Below, piece by piece: positions 37,178 to 47,689 of a stretch of DNA of 64,000 bases. Origin of the DNA: Panulirus ornatus. Its lineage: Eukaryota; Arthropoda; Malacostraca; Decapoda; Palinuridae. The stretch's first letter is position 1, and the number at the start of each line of letters is the position of its first letter. The notes under the pieces were generated by a model. The model was not told where the DNA came from. It made no database searches and saw only the letters and a list, made by a program, of their open reading frames with translations. The stretch is taken from the NCBI RefSeq assembly GCF_036320965.1, contig NC_092271.1, positions 23,088,536 to 23,152,535 of the forward strand. The letters run 5' to 3'. A program made the translations under genes and the position numbers.

Positions 37178-40165
37178 CTTTGTCGCTGTCTCCCGCGTTT
37201 GCGAGGTAGCGCGAGGAAACAGACGAAAGAAATGGCCCAACCCCCATACACACGTACATACACACGTCCACACACGCAAATATACATACCTACACAGCTT
37301 TCCATGGTTTACCCCAGACGCTTCACATGCCTTGATTCAATCCACTGACAGCACGTCAACCCCTGTATACCACATCGCTCCAATTCACTCTATTCCTTGC
37401 CCTCCTTTCACCCTCCTGCATGTTCAGGCCCCGATCACACAAAATCTTTTTCACTCCATCTTTCCACCTCCAATTTGGTCTCCCTCTTCTCCTCGTTCCC
37501 TCCACCTCCGACACATATATCCTCTTGGTCAATCTTTCCTCACTCATTCTCTCCATGTGCCCAAACCATTTCAAAACACCCTCTTCTGCTCTCTCAACCA
37601 CGCTCTTTTTATTTCCACACATCTCTCTTACCCTTACGTTACTTACTCGATCAAACCACCTCACACCACACATTGTCCTCAAACATCTCATTTCCAGCAC
37701 ATCCATCCTCCTGCGCACAACTCTATCGATAGCCCACGCCTCGCAACCATACAACATTGTTGGAACCACTATTCCTTCAAACATACCCATTTTTGCTTTC
37801 CGAGATAATGTTCTCGACTTCCACACATTTTTCAAGGCTCCCAAAATTTTCGCCCCCTCCCCCACCCTATGATCCACTTCCGCTTCCATGGTTCCATCCG
37901 CTGACAGATCCACTCCCAGATATCTAAAACACTTCACTTCCTCCAGTTTTTCTCCATTCAAACTCACCTCCCAATTGACTTGACCCTCAACCCTACTGTA
38001 CCTAATAACCTTGCTCTTATTCACATTTACTCTTAACTTTCTTCTTCCACACACTTTACCAAACTCAGTCACCAGCTTCTGCAGTTTCTCACATGAATCA
38101 GCCACCAGCGCTGTATCATCAGCGAACAACAACTGACTCACTTCCCAAGCTCTCTCATCCCCAACAGACTTCATACTTGCCCCTCTTTCCAGGACTCTTG
38201 CATTTACCTCCCTAACAACCCCATCCATAAACAAATTAAACAACCATGGAGACATCACACACCCCTGCCGCAAACCTACATTCACTGAGAACCAATCACT
38301 TTCCTCTCTTCCTACACGTACACATGCCTTACATCCTCGATAAAAACTTTTCACTGCTTCTAACAACTTGCCTCCCACACCATATATTCTTAATACCTTC
38401 CACAGAGCATCTCTATCAACTCTATCATATGCCTTCTCCAGATCCATAAATGCTACATACAAATCCATTTGCTTTTCTAAGTATTTCTCACATACATTCT
38501 TCAATGCAAACACCTGATCCACACATCCTCTACCACTTCTGAAACCGCACTGCTCTTCCCCAATCTGATGCTCTGTACATGCCTTCACCCTCTCAATCAA
38601 TACCCTCCCATATAGTTTACCAGGAATACTCAACAAACTTATACCTCTGTAATTTGAGCACTCACTCTTATCCCCTTTGCCTTTGTACAATGGCACTATG
38701 CACGCATTTCGCCAATCCTCAGGCACCTCACCATGAGTCATACATACATTAAATAACCTTATCAACCAGTCAACAATACAGTCACCCCCTTTTTTAATAA
38801 ATTCCACTGCAATACCATCCAAACCTGCTGCCTTGCCGGCTTTCATCTTCCGCAAAGCTTTTACTACCTCTTCTCTGTTTACCAAATCATTTTCCCTAAC
38901 CCTCTCACTTTGCACACCACCTCGACCAAAACACCCTATATCTGCCACTCTGTCATCAGACACATTCAACAAACCTTCAAAATACTCATTCCATCTCCTT
39001 CTCACATCACCACTACTTGTTATCACCTCCCCATTTACGCCCTTCACTGAAGTTCCCATTTGCTCCCTTGTCTTACGCACCCTATTTACCTCCTTCCAGA
39101 ACATCTTTTTATTCTCCCTAAAATTTACTGATAGTCTCTCACCCCAACTCTCATTTGCCCTTTTTTTCACCTCTTGCACCTTTCTCTTGACCTCCTGTCT
39201 CTTTCTTTTATACTTCTCCCACTCAATTGCATTTTTTCCCTGCAAAAATCGTCCAAATGCCTCTCTCTTCTCTTTCACTAATACTCTTACTTCTTCATCC
39301 CACCACTCACTACCCTTTCTAAACAACCCACCTCCCACTTTTCTCATGCCACAAGCATCTTTTGCGCAATCCATCACTGATTCCCTAAATACATCCCATT
39401 CCTCCCCCACTCCCCTTACTTCCATTGTTCTCACCTTTTTCCATTCTGTACACAGTCTCTCCTGGTACTTCCCCACACAGGTCTCCTTCCCAAGCTCACT
39501 TACTCTCACCACCTTCTTCACCCCAACATTCACTCCTCTTTTCTGAAAACCCATACTAATCTTCACCTTAGCCTCCACAAGATAATGATCAGACATCCCT
39601 CCAGTTGCACCTCTCAGCACATTAACATCCAAAAGTCTCTCTTTCGCACGCCTGTCAATTAACACGTAATCCAATAACGCTCTCTGGCCATCTCTCCTGC
39701 TTACATAAGTATACTTATGTATATCTCGCTTTTTAAACCAGGTATTCCCAATCATCAGTCCTTTTTCAGCACATAAATCTACAAGCTCTTCACCATTTCC
39801 ATTTACAACACTGAACACCCCATGCATACCAATTATTCCCTCAACTGCCACATTACTCACCTTTGCATTCAAATCACCCATCACTATAACCCGGTCTCGT
39901 GCATCAAAACCGCTAACACACTCATTCAGCTGCTCCCAAAACACTTGCCTCTCATGATCTTTCTTCTCATGCCCAGGTGCATATGCACCAATAATCACCC
40001 ACCTCTCTCCATCAACTTTCAATTTTACCCATATTAATCGAGAATTTACTTTCTTACATTCTATCACATACTCCCACAACTCCTGTTTCAGGAGTATTGC
40101 TACTCCTTCCCTTGCTCTTGTCCTCTCACTAACCCCTGACTTCACTCCCCAGACATTTCCATCAT
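37175..40165 (-). mobile_element. RTE-like LINE copy 5, nearly complete
   Basis: A minus-strand non-LTR retrotransposon with one long APE-RT frame and a short 3' UTR (37,175-37,355). The UTR contains the hairpin-like CGCTACCTCGC/GCGGGAG motif, ends GCGACAAAGTATAAAA and runs into (TA)n. It is 5'-truncated: the first part of the endonuclease is missing, and at about 40,165 it meets a 28S rRNA fragment in the opposite orientation. Copies 1-4 at 10.7-17.5 kb and the relic at 47.7 kb are relatives. No target-site duplication could be assigned because both sides are (TA)-rich or chimeric. Confidence 0.9.
37356..40165 (-). CDS. RTE-like endonuclease-reverse transcriptase
   Basis: An open frame of about 935 residues of LINE origin; the TGA stop is at 37356-37358. 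The first third is an APE-type endonuclease: GVAILLKQELWEY, GAYAPG, the catalytic VIVMGDLNAKV, NTWFKKRDIHKYTYVSRR, LLDYVLIDRR and GGMSDHYLVEA. The glutamate-containing motif that normally precedes GVAIL is absent, so the N-terminus is lost. The RT follows: MKAGKAAGLDGIAVEF, VPLYKGKGDKSECSNYRGIS, EEQCGFRSGRGCVDQVFALK, LYVAFMDLEKAYDRVDRDAL, LRQGCVMSPWLFNLFMDGVV and the active-site LLFADDTALVAD. A C-terminal region holds LYGCEAW, CGVRWFDRVSN and RRGRPNWRWKDGV. The family resembles the RTE clade by overall layout, though a related APE clade is possible. The frame continues in antisense rRNA to 40,232; its first ATG (40,188-40,190) lies there. The RT part has no stop or frameshift, but endonuclease function is doubtful. 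Confidence 0.88.
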
Positions 40166-40300
40166 AGGTATAGCATAAGTGGGAGGCCATTGATGTGGCC
40201 AATAGTGAAATACCACTACTTTGATCGTTTCTCTACTTACTCGGTGAGACGGAGCCGGAGCTTTCCCCAGGCGGGATAGACTCCTCCTTCTAGTCCTAAG
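40165..40300 (+). rRNA. 28S rRNA gene fragment (pseudogene)
   Basis: The plus strand reads GGTATAGCATAAGTGGGAGG, then AGTGAAATACCACTACTTTG, ATCGTTTCT and TACTTACTCGGTGAGACGGA. These match a conserved stretch of arthropod large-subunit rRNA, which in most species reads close to GTGTAGCATAAGTGGGAGGC and GTGAAATACCACTAC. The sequence after about 40,260 is probably a variable expansion segment, so the right border is uncertain. Only a short piece is present, and it abuts an oppositely oriented LINE, so it is a dispersed fragment rather than a working rRNA gene. Confidence 0.8.
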
Positions 40301-40369
40301 CGGCGGAAGGGTTCCTTATCTCTCTTACTACTATGGTTCACTTCTTATTCTTCAGGTTGAAGGATGCTA

Positions 40370-40374
<5 letters not shown>

Positions 40375-40431
<57 letters not shown>
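40375..40431. repeat. (TA)n microsatellite
   Basis: A perfect TA run between the 28S fragment side and the S2 copy. Confidence 0.95.
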
Positions 40432-40433
<2 letters not shown>

Positions 40434-40570
40434 GCCATTTCCCGCGTTAACGAGGTAGCGTTAAGAAAAGAGAGAAGGATTTCCAGCCCCCCCGCTCCCT
40501 CCCCATTTATTCGCCTTCTACGACACGCAGGGAATGCGTGGGAAGTATTATTTCTCCCCTATCCCAGGGA

Positions 40571-40572
<2 letters not shown>
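40432..40572 (-). mobile_element. S2 repeat, internally deleted copy
   Basis: The minus strand shows the 5' part (GGGATAGGGGAGAAATAATA, CCCACGCATTCCCTGCGTG, GTAGAAGGCGA) and the 3' end (CTTAACGCTACCTCGTTAAC, GCGGGAAATGGCGAA). The middle containing the T-run is missing. (TA)n lies on both sides. Confidence 0.8.

Positions 40573-40646
<74 letters not shown>
40573..40646. repeat. (AT)n microsatellite
   Basis: A perfect AT run of about 74 bp on the other side of the S2 copy. Confidence 0.95.
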
Positions 40647-40649
<3 letters not shown>

Positions 40650-41403
40650 CGGTGTCATTTTGATCAAATTAATCGTATTCTTAAAGAAAATGAATCGTTT
40701 TCTTCGTGTGTAGAATGCAAGGGCGATGAACTTATAGATTTTTATATCGCCGGAATTCTCATTAGGGTGATTTGATGGAAGGTCGTTAAGGAAGGGAGTG
40801 ATTAAGACGCTCCTCCGGGATCGTTATCCACTTAGGTCCTCCATACGTCAGTCGAGGTGGATCGCTGTGGCATGTGTCTTTTATAACGTCCACCACACTC
40901 TCGACCCCCCCCTCCGTACCAAGGTGATTCCCATTTTCGTAACCTTATGTATTGATTATGCTCTCAATTGTAGATAGTAGATAGATACAGATATAATCTA
41001 TAGAATTTAGGGATTAGTGACAAGGATTCGTCCCGTGTCTTTGTGCATCATTTCATTCTTTCGGTCTGAAGCTTCACTGTATCATCATGTCATTCATCCG
41101 AACTCTTGCGTAAGATCCGGGAGTCGAAGTGTCTTATGAGAGAGGGTTGTGACGAGTGCCTTCATGTCGTGGCGCGCGGGTTAGTTAAAAACCACCTCAT
41201 CGATTCCAAGGTCGGTGCAAAGGGGGAGGGCATTACGTAAGGCCCAATTTAGGACAAGTCAGGGTGATGTGTCCAGCTTGTGGTGAGCGAGACCGTTGGG
41301 TTTGCTTGGCTTGGCTGTAGTCTGGATTGATTCGAGTCGCGCTGTGGGGTGGCAGTCTGTCGGAATCGTTGTTACGAACCATCACTTAACATCGAGCGTA
41401 TTG

Positions 41404-41472
41404 ACACGACACGACCCTTAGGGTTGATGACTTGTGAAGGCCAAACCATCGTACCCAAGGGTCGTAACCTGG
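41404..41472. repeat. Foldback minisatellite element, minimal copy
   Basis: ACACGACCCTTAGGGTTGATGA is followed by a short spacer and the inverted partner CCATCGTACCCAAGGGTCGTA. This is the smallest copy of the family in the window and directly precedes the SINE. Confidence 0.6.
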
Positions 41473-41625
41473 GGTACCGGTTAATATTACTGACCATCCG
41501 TCGGCATGGACTGGGTTCAAATCCTAGGCTCAGCAGTCGGCCCACACTCAACCCAGGTGTTCATTCTCCACTCGAGGCTGCTGGTCGATATATAGGGTGT
41601 GTGTGTGTATGTATACATAGAATTA
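41469..41625 (+). mobile_element. tRNA-derived SINE
   Basis: An A-box-like GGTACCGGTTAATATTACTG (from 41473) and the B box GGTTCAAATCC (41514-41524) stand at tRNA-like spacing. The body has CACTCAACCCAGGTGTTCAT and GGCTGCTGGTCGATA, and it ends in a TG-rich tail from 41597. It shares body motifs with the minus-strand SINE at 12.4 kb, so both belong to one family. Confidence 0.75.
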
Positions 41626-41626
41626 A

Positions 41627-41628
<2 letters not shown>

Positions 41629-41695
<67 letters not shown>
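41629..41695. repeat. (AT)n microsatellite
   Basis: A perfect AT run directly after the SINE tail. Confidence 0.95.
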
Positions 41696-41697
<2 letters not shown>

Positions 41698-41759
41698 AGG
41701 TTAAGAGACAGGGCAAAACGAGTATAAAAGTCTCCCGCCACATCACACATATTACTGTC

Positions 41760-41792
<33 letters not shown>
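41760..41792. repeat. (AC)n microsatellite
   Basis: An AC run of about 33 bp. Confidence 0.95.
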
Positions 41793-41799
<7 letters not shown>

Positions 41800-41838
41800 T
41801 TCATCATAATTGTCATTATTCATAATTCATAATTACCC

Positions 41839-41867
41839 CTGGACCTCTTTCTGAGAAAGAGGTCCAG
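41839..41867. other. Perfect 13 bp hairpin
   Basis: CTGGACCTCTTTC and its exact reverse complement GAAAGAGGTCCAG are separated by TGA. No T-run follows and no gene ends here. Confidence 0.7.
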
Positions 41868-42071
41868 GCGTTACCATAAAGGCTCCTGGGCCTAAGGCTG
41901 CGCTTCATCCAGAAGAAAGGTAAGGTGGTCTCCTTTGAAGTGAAGAAAAAAAAAAATTTCTTTGAGAAGGCCTGGTCCTTTAATGGCACAGCCCCAACAA
42001 GGGCGACTTTTCACTCGCCGTGAAACCTGGATTAGGCGGAGTCCGGTAAAACACATACACATGAACATATG

Positions 42072-42285
42072 ATCCCTTGGGTGGGTGAGGGGAGGAAGGA
42101 TGGTACCTACTTGTCTCCTGCGGGTTGTAGGAGGCGACTGAGAGGGGGGCGGAAGTGGGAGGGCTCAAAATCCTTCCCTCCTGGTACTACTCTCCGAAAG
42201 GAGGAAGGAGGCCAATGTGAGTAGTTTTATCCTGTATGGCTCAGCCAACTGTTCTGGGCGCTACCTCGCTCTCTAGGGAAATAGC

Positions 42286-42288
<3 letters not shown>
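42072..42288 (+). mobile_element. S2 repeat, diverged copy
   Basis: The copy follows the S2 order: ATCCCTTGGGTGGGTGAGGG, CTCCTGCGGGTTGTAGGAGG, CGACTGAGAGG, AAATCCTTCCCTCCTGG, a GAAAGGAGGAAGGAGGCC part, and the 3' end GGGCGCTACCTCGCTCTCTA, GGGAAATAGCGAA followed by (TA)n. It is more diverged than the copies at 14.4 and 48.9 kb. Confidence 0.7.

Positions 42289-42345
<57 letters not shown>
42289..42345. repeat. (TA)n microsatellite
   Basis: A perfect TA run directly after the S2 3' end. Confidence 0.95.
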
Positions 42346-42348
<3 letters not shown>

Positions 42349-42702
42349 GATGAGTCGTCAGTAAGAAAATGATTCAAAACTTTTGTCTTCTGACCTTTGG
42401 GGGGGGGGGGGTAAGGTACTGCGACCTTAACCTCACAGGAGGTCGTCAGGTGGGGGAATGGAGGTCAAGGCATGGCAGCTGTGGGGGTGGGGGGGATGCG
42501 TAGGTCGGCCTCATGGGGGGGGGGAGGGGATAGGGAGGTTAGGGATTATGCAAGTCCCGAGCCAAGATGGTGGGTGGGAGGGATCGGGCAGCCGATGAAT
42601 TCGTCGTGTGGGTTTTATTTTGGCGTCTCGTTGGCAGACTAGATTGTTTTCCTTCAATCGCTTGGCTTAATTCTTATTCATTTTTCCTATTTATTTTCGT
42701 CT

Positions 42703-42706
<4 letters not shown>

Positions 42707-42780
<74 letters not shown>
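42707..42780. repeat. (TC)n microsatellite
   Basis: A perfect TC run of about 74 bp, paired with the GA run 131 bp to its right. Confidence 0.95.
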
Positions 42781-42783
<3 letters not shown>

Positions 42784-42905
42784 TCCTGTATTTGTTTGTC
42801 AGTGTCTTAACGTGTGTTTGTCCACCCGTTCTAAACCGACCGAAAATCCCGTCGTATTCCCCAACAGCAAACGCCACCCGAGGAACACCGCCCCGTTTTC
42901 TTTTG

Positions 42906-42911
<6 letters not shown>

Positions 42912-42985
<74 letters not shown>
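42912..42985. repeat. (GA)n microsatellite
   Basis: A perfect GA run of about 74 bp, the inverted counterpart of the TC run at 42707. Confidence 0.95.
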
Positions 42986-42988
<3 letters not shown>

Positions 42989-43076
42989 CGAAGGGAAGCT
43001 CCCAGAACCCTACCTGACGAAGTAGACCAGAGGTTCTCCAGCGCAGCAGTGAAGAACGGGGGAGGAGGTGGTCGTC

Positions 43077-43200
43077 CCCCAAGGGTCGCACCGTCGTACT
43101 CAAGGATCGTACCTTTGCGTTCACGGGTCGTACCATCGTGCTCGAGGGTCGTACCTCTGTGTTCAAGGGTCGTACCTCAAGGTCGTGCTCAAGGCACGGC
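43077..43200 (+). repeat. Minisatellite array, five units of the CAAGGGTCGTACC family
   Basis: Units such as CAAGGGTCGCACCGTCGTACT, CACGGGTCGTACCATCGTGCT and CAAGGGTCGTACCTC repeat at about 21 bp. No left inverted arm is obvious. Confidence 0.8.
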
Positions 43201-43997
43201 TGAGGAAAAGGAGGAGGTGGTGGGAGGTAGCTCCTCCCTCAGCCCCTCCTGCAGAAGGCTTTGGAGGACACTGACGAACACGACCCCCCCTTCGAGCCGC
43301 CCGCCAGTGGTCAATATCACAAGCGGCGCCCCAAAAATACCTGAGCCAGGCTGTTGTTCTTGGCTGTTCGAGGAGAATAAGGACGAAGAGCTGGAAAGAT
43401 TCGGTTCTCGAGAAATGTATATTTGAGCTTCTGTCTTCTGTGTGTGTGTGTGTGTAATTCCGTTCGCGATGCCTTGATGATCTCTGGGGAAGTCTGGGCT
43501 GCACGGAGCCAAGGCGTCCGTCCAGTTGCTAGGACGAGTAGAGGAGGAGGAGCGATGATGTGGGTGTTTGTAGGACCTCAGTGTCTTAAGAGAGACGTCG
43601 AGGTGAGGGAGGTGGACAGAGTTATGTAGATACACAGACGACACAGACCTTTAGTCCAAGCCTGGTGGTGGTGGTGTGGCCTTATAGCTGATATAAGACA
43701 GAAGAGAAAGAGACGAATAGGAAGAAAGAAAAATAGAGCAGTTAAGGAGAATGAGAGGAAGAAGGAATAGAATGAATGCCTGAGAAATGTGGGGGTGAAC
43801 AAGATGAACTCAAAGAGACAGGGGCTTGTATGGTAATTGTAGGCAAGTTCACGAACCCGAATGAGGGTTTAGGGTTGACAGGTGTAGTTCTGTTCGTGTG
43901 TGGTTGTGTATTATGTATCGTCTGTATGTGTAAGTGTATCTTGACGTTGTGCTAGTGGCTTCGATGGTTTTGTCTGACTGTCCCTCGCCTCCACCAC

Positions 43998-44288
43998 TTA
44001 AGCACGACAGTTCGACCACTAAGAACGACGGTACAACTCTTGGGTTATGATGGCAGGGCCTCTGACCTGACCCTTTGAACTTCAGGCAAAAACTTGGCTG
44101 TCATACCCAAGGGTCGTACCGTCGTGCTCAAGGGTCGTACCGTCGTGCTCAAGGGTCGTACCATTGTGCTCAATGGTCGTACTTTCGTGCTCAGGGGTCG
44201 TACCATCGTGCTTAAGGGTCGCACCGTCGTGCTTAAGGGTCGTACTTTCGTGCTCAAGGGTCGTACCGTCGTGCTCAAGGTCGTACCA
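43998..44288. repeat. Foldback minisatellite element with 21 bp array
   Basis: The right part (44109-44276) is exactly eight 21 bp units of AAGGGTCGTACCGTCGTGCTC and variants, plus a partial ninth. The left part (43,998-44,055) carries inverted units (TTAAGCACGACAGTTCGACC, AGAACGACGGTACAACTCTT, GGGTTATGATGG). A spacer of about 45 bp with TCTGACCTGACCCTTTGAAC separates them. The whole forms a foldback structure and is the best-preserved member of the family. Confidence 0.8.
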
Positions 44289-44289
44289 C

Positions 44290-46025
44290 CATGTCCACAA
44301 CTCGAGTGTCGTCTTCCCATTTTCTCCAGCACCGTAACCAACGACCCCTCACTGTCACTTTTGACATCTTCTGTATTGCCATAAAACACATTTCTTACAT
44401 AGAGACGTAAAGCATTTACATTTACAAATGATATAAACAGTATATACATTTACTCTTATTCTCCTCAACATACATCCCATTTACAAGTTAAATCTCCATA
44501 CTTAACATTGTTAATGATATTCATTTATAAATTTTGTACATTATCGTTCAATGATTAATTCAAACGGATACTCGTATATATTATTCGAATTCATCCGCGC
44601 GAATATGATCCTGTAGCACCTTGGGAACGCCGAGAGGCTGCCTTCTAAGCCGGCGTGTCGATCCCATAGATTTAGAAAGCGGTTGTGTAATTCCCATAGA
44701 CTTAGATGGCGTTTCATCGACGCACACCTCTGTGGCCACATATACCTGAACGTGTGGAAATGCAATGCCGGTCCGTCCGCAACGCTCCAGGCGACTTCCT
44801 CCTCTTCGTGGTGCCTTTGTGGCTCGGCTGGGTGAAGTATCTGGTGGGGAGGGTGACTTAACGTAGAGGTTAGAGAAGAGGAACTGTCAGGTTTAGAAGG
44901 GGGCAGCCAGGAGCGGAAGAAGCCTTGATGGTCTACGACGAGGACAGAGGCTGGGGAAGCCAGATAACAGAAGACGTGGTGGTTGTGTGTGACGTGGGCG
45001 TCTCCCGCAGGACCGTAGTGGGGTCCTACGTTCTTAATCTCTCTAGACAGACGGGGGACGGTAGAGAGCGGACCTTCTGGCTTGGGCTTACACACACACA
45101 CACACGCAGAGGAACACGTATAACTACAAGCATAGGCTAATTGGTAATACAGTCGTGGAAAAAGCGTGCGCGAGTGGGAAGCCAATGTTTTCTTGGAGAC
45201 ATACGCTAGAGGAAAAGAAAACATGGGGGGGGGGGGGAAATACGTGCGTACAGACACGTATGTAAACAGCTTCGTAAGGAGACGTTCACTAGCGTACAAA
45301 CACACGTACACATAAGAAGTAGGATCCTACGATTGTAAGATTTTCCCTCCCTCTGAACCACATTTAGCCATACGTCTTATCACACGAATTCGCACGTGCA
45401 CGAAGACGCATGCTACATACAAATTTTACGAATACCCAACTACAAACATATATATACACACACACACTGAAGGGAAACACAAAAAGGAAGGAAGAATTCC
45501 CACAGCTCCACTGTATGAGGAAAGGGGGTATGGCAACGGTCAATCCTCGTGTAACTGGTCCCATCCAAGAAACTATGGGGAGCAGCAGTCAGACGCATGC
45601 CTCTGGTTACAGGGGCCCCAGCTGGGTCAAACTTAGATAACAATAGAGAGCAAACGACAGAGTTATTGTTATTTTTATCATTATTATTATTATTATCATG
45701 ATTGTTGTTGTTGTTGTTGTTGTTAAGCATATATCCCAACACAAGGCGTAAAAGATGACGTTTTCAAGTCCCACTTTAGATGCCGGAAGTGACAGGGGAA
45801 GAAGGAACGGGAGATCCCCTCCCTCCCCGTGTAGCCCCCCCCCCCCCCGTGTGTAATCCCGATACACTGGCCCTTGGCTTAAAATCGGCTGCATCATCGG
45901 CCGCCCATCGCCGCTGCCCGACTGGAAGTCATTTATTTACGGCTTGCACAGACATGGCCACCGCTCCACACAGGTGAACTGGATCATAGGAATCTTTTAG
46001 AGGCCGAATGGATTCTTATTGACGC
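44290..46025. other. Intergenic sequence without a recognised gene
   Basis: A 256-codon minus-strand open frame (44541-45311) has no domain and crosses a short TG/CA repeat, so I do not treat it as a gene. A trinucleotide-like ATT/GTT stretch lies at about 45,660-45,725, and a C-run of about 15 lies at 45,835-45,848. Confidence 0.5.

Positions 46026-46081
<56 letters not shown>
46026..46081. repeat. (TC)n microsatellite
   Basis: A perfect TC run of about 56 bp. Confidence 0.95.
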
Positions 46082-46084
<3 letters not shown>

Positions 46085-46277
46085 GTGTGCAAAGAGAGAG
46101 AGGGGCACAGAAGGCTATATTCCTTTGTATTGACTGTATTAATTTTCGAAGGAATTTCACCGCATTGACAACATGTATACATTACAGGATGGACTTAAGA
46201 AAAAAGAAGTCCATATTGGTCGATTACATCGGTTATCGTATTGTGGTCCGCGTCTCTGTTGGTTTTTGTTTGTGGTG

Positions 46278-46288
46278 GCGCGCGCGCG

Positions 46289-46355
<67 letters not shown>

Positions 46356-46383
46356 AACTGAGTGTGTGTGTGTGTGTGTGTGT
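46278..46383. repeat. Compound (CG)n(CA)n ... (TG)n repeat
   Basis: About nine CG units (46,279-46,296) run directly into about 28 CA units (46,297-46,353). After a gap of about 11 bp, a TG run of about 20 bp follows (to 46,383). Confidence 0.95.
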
Positions 46384-46778
46384 GGATTGCACAGCAACGT
46401 GTTTAAAAAGTTGTGTGATAGCGGAGAAAGTTCAAGAGACGGGGGGGGCGCCCCCCCACGAGTGTGATAGAACTACCTACCCCGTACAGTACACACAGAT
46501 GATTACACTTACTGCATTCCCACGTCTCCGCAGTACACTGTGGAGGTGTGTGTGTGTGTGTTGGAGGGAGGGAGGAGATCTCAGGGTCGTGAGATAAGTA
46601 CATTCATGATCCATATTGGCATTGGCGAATTCCGTGACCTTTTTCCAACTTCGTGTGGGAAAAAGAAGATTTTATGATTAACTTATTCCCTTGAGATAGA
46701 AGCTGTGCCCTCATCTCTATATATCTCTCTGTGAGGCTGGACGGGGGGGGGGGGGGAAGAGACGCAACACAAGGCTGT

Positions 46779-46801
46779 GTGTGTGTGTGTGTGTGTGTGT
46801 A
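46779..46801. repeat. (TG)n microsatellite
   Basis: A short TG run about 25 bp after a G-run (46,743-46,756). Confidence 0.9.
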
Positions 46802-47689
46802 TGTATATATTCCTATGAGTCCACGGGGAAATGAAACACGATAAGTTCCCAAGTGCACTTTCGTGTAATAATCACATCATCAGGTGAGACACAAGAGAGA
46901 AATGTAACAGTCAGTTGATATACATCGGAGAGACTAAGTCTCCGAGGTGTCTCTAACACAGGATATGTATTCACAGAATCCATCAGCTGGTTCTATACCG
47001 TCATTCTACCCTGCCCCGGAACCATATCGTAGATATTAAAAGTTAAAAGACATATATGATTCTCACTCTTGAGGCTTGTATTTTTGTCGTCATTCGTCTG
47101 AGACTTTGGTTTCTCGTTCGGTGAAGAAAATGAAGGCGAAACAAGAGAGAGGAAAACGTGGTGTCAGCGTGGCCATGACCTCTGTCGGTCCATCTAAAGG
47201 AACGAACCAAGTATCATGGTCGAGGATGCTAATGTCCCCCCTCCACCCCAGCCATCCCACCCCAGACATCCACCAACTACCTCCCGGACCTCACAGAAAA
47301 CGGGAATTTCGTTTTCAAGGCGACAGACGATAGGTTGAAAAGACACGAAATAAAAGATTCTTTTTTATTTTAATTTTCTACTGCTTAATGGTAATTTTTT
47401 TTTCTTAATATTGGAGTATAGTATGAATCATTTTCATTTTCGATTCCCAGGCGTAAGTATTCGAACCCGTGCGAGTGTGTGGGAATGTATTGTGGGTGAT
47501 TAAGATTTGCTCTGGCGTGTAACAACGGGTCAGGGTATTTGTTGAGAGAGAACAACAGTTAGCGAGAATCTAAATAAAAAAAAAGGGATGACAGGGATTA
47601 GTTTGAAAGGGGAGGGAGGGAGGGGAAATATATGGTCACGAGAACTGAAATCGTTCGAACATGTTGATAGAAAGAAGGAAGGGGATGAC

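Noticed and set aside
37420..39546. Plus-strand open frames across the LINE (for example 37420-37872 and 38833-39546)
   Set aside because: They are antisense to the APE-RT frame, rich in Ser, Pro, His and Thr, and have no domain. The same shadow frames recur at 16.6-17.1 kb for the same reason.
40165..40232. N-terminal extension of the LINE protein (MASHLCYTYDG and upstream)
   Set aside because: This part is encoded by antisense 28S rRNA sequence and is not part of the LINE endonuclease.
37175..40300. Site-specific rDNA retrotransposon (R1/R2-type) inserted in 28S
   Set aside because: The other side of the element is not 28S sequence, the rRNA piece is in the opposite sense, and related copies lie in unrelated DNA.
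43077..44288. CRISPR-like array
   Set aside because: The units are directly adjacent without unique spacers, and the genome is eukaryotic. It is a minisatellite.
44541..45311. A 256-codon minus-strand open frame
   Set aside because: It is long but has no domain, includes a stretch from a short TG repeat, and its composition matches the flanks.
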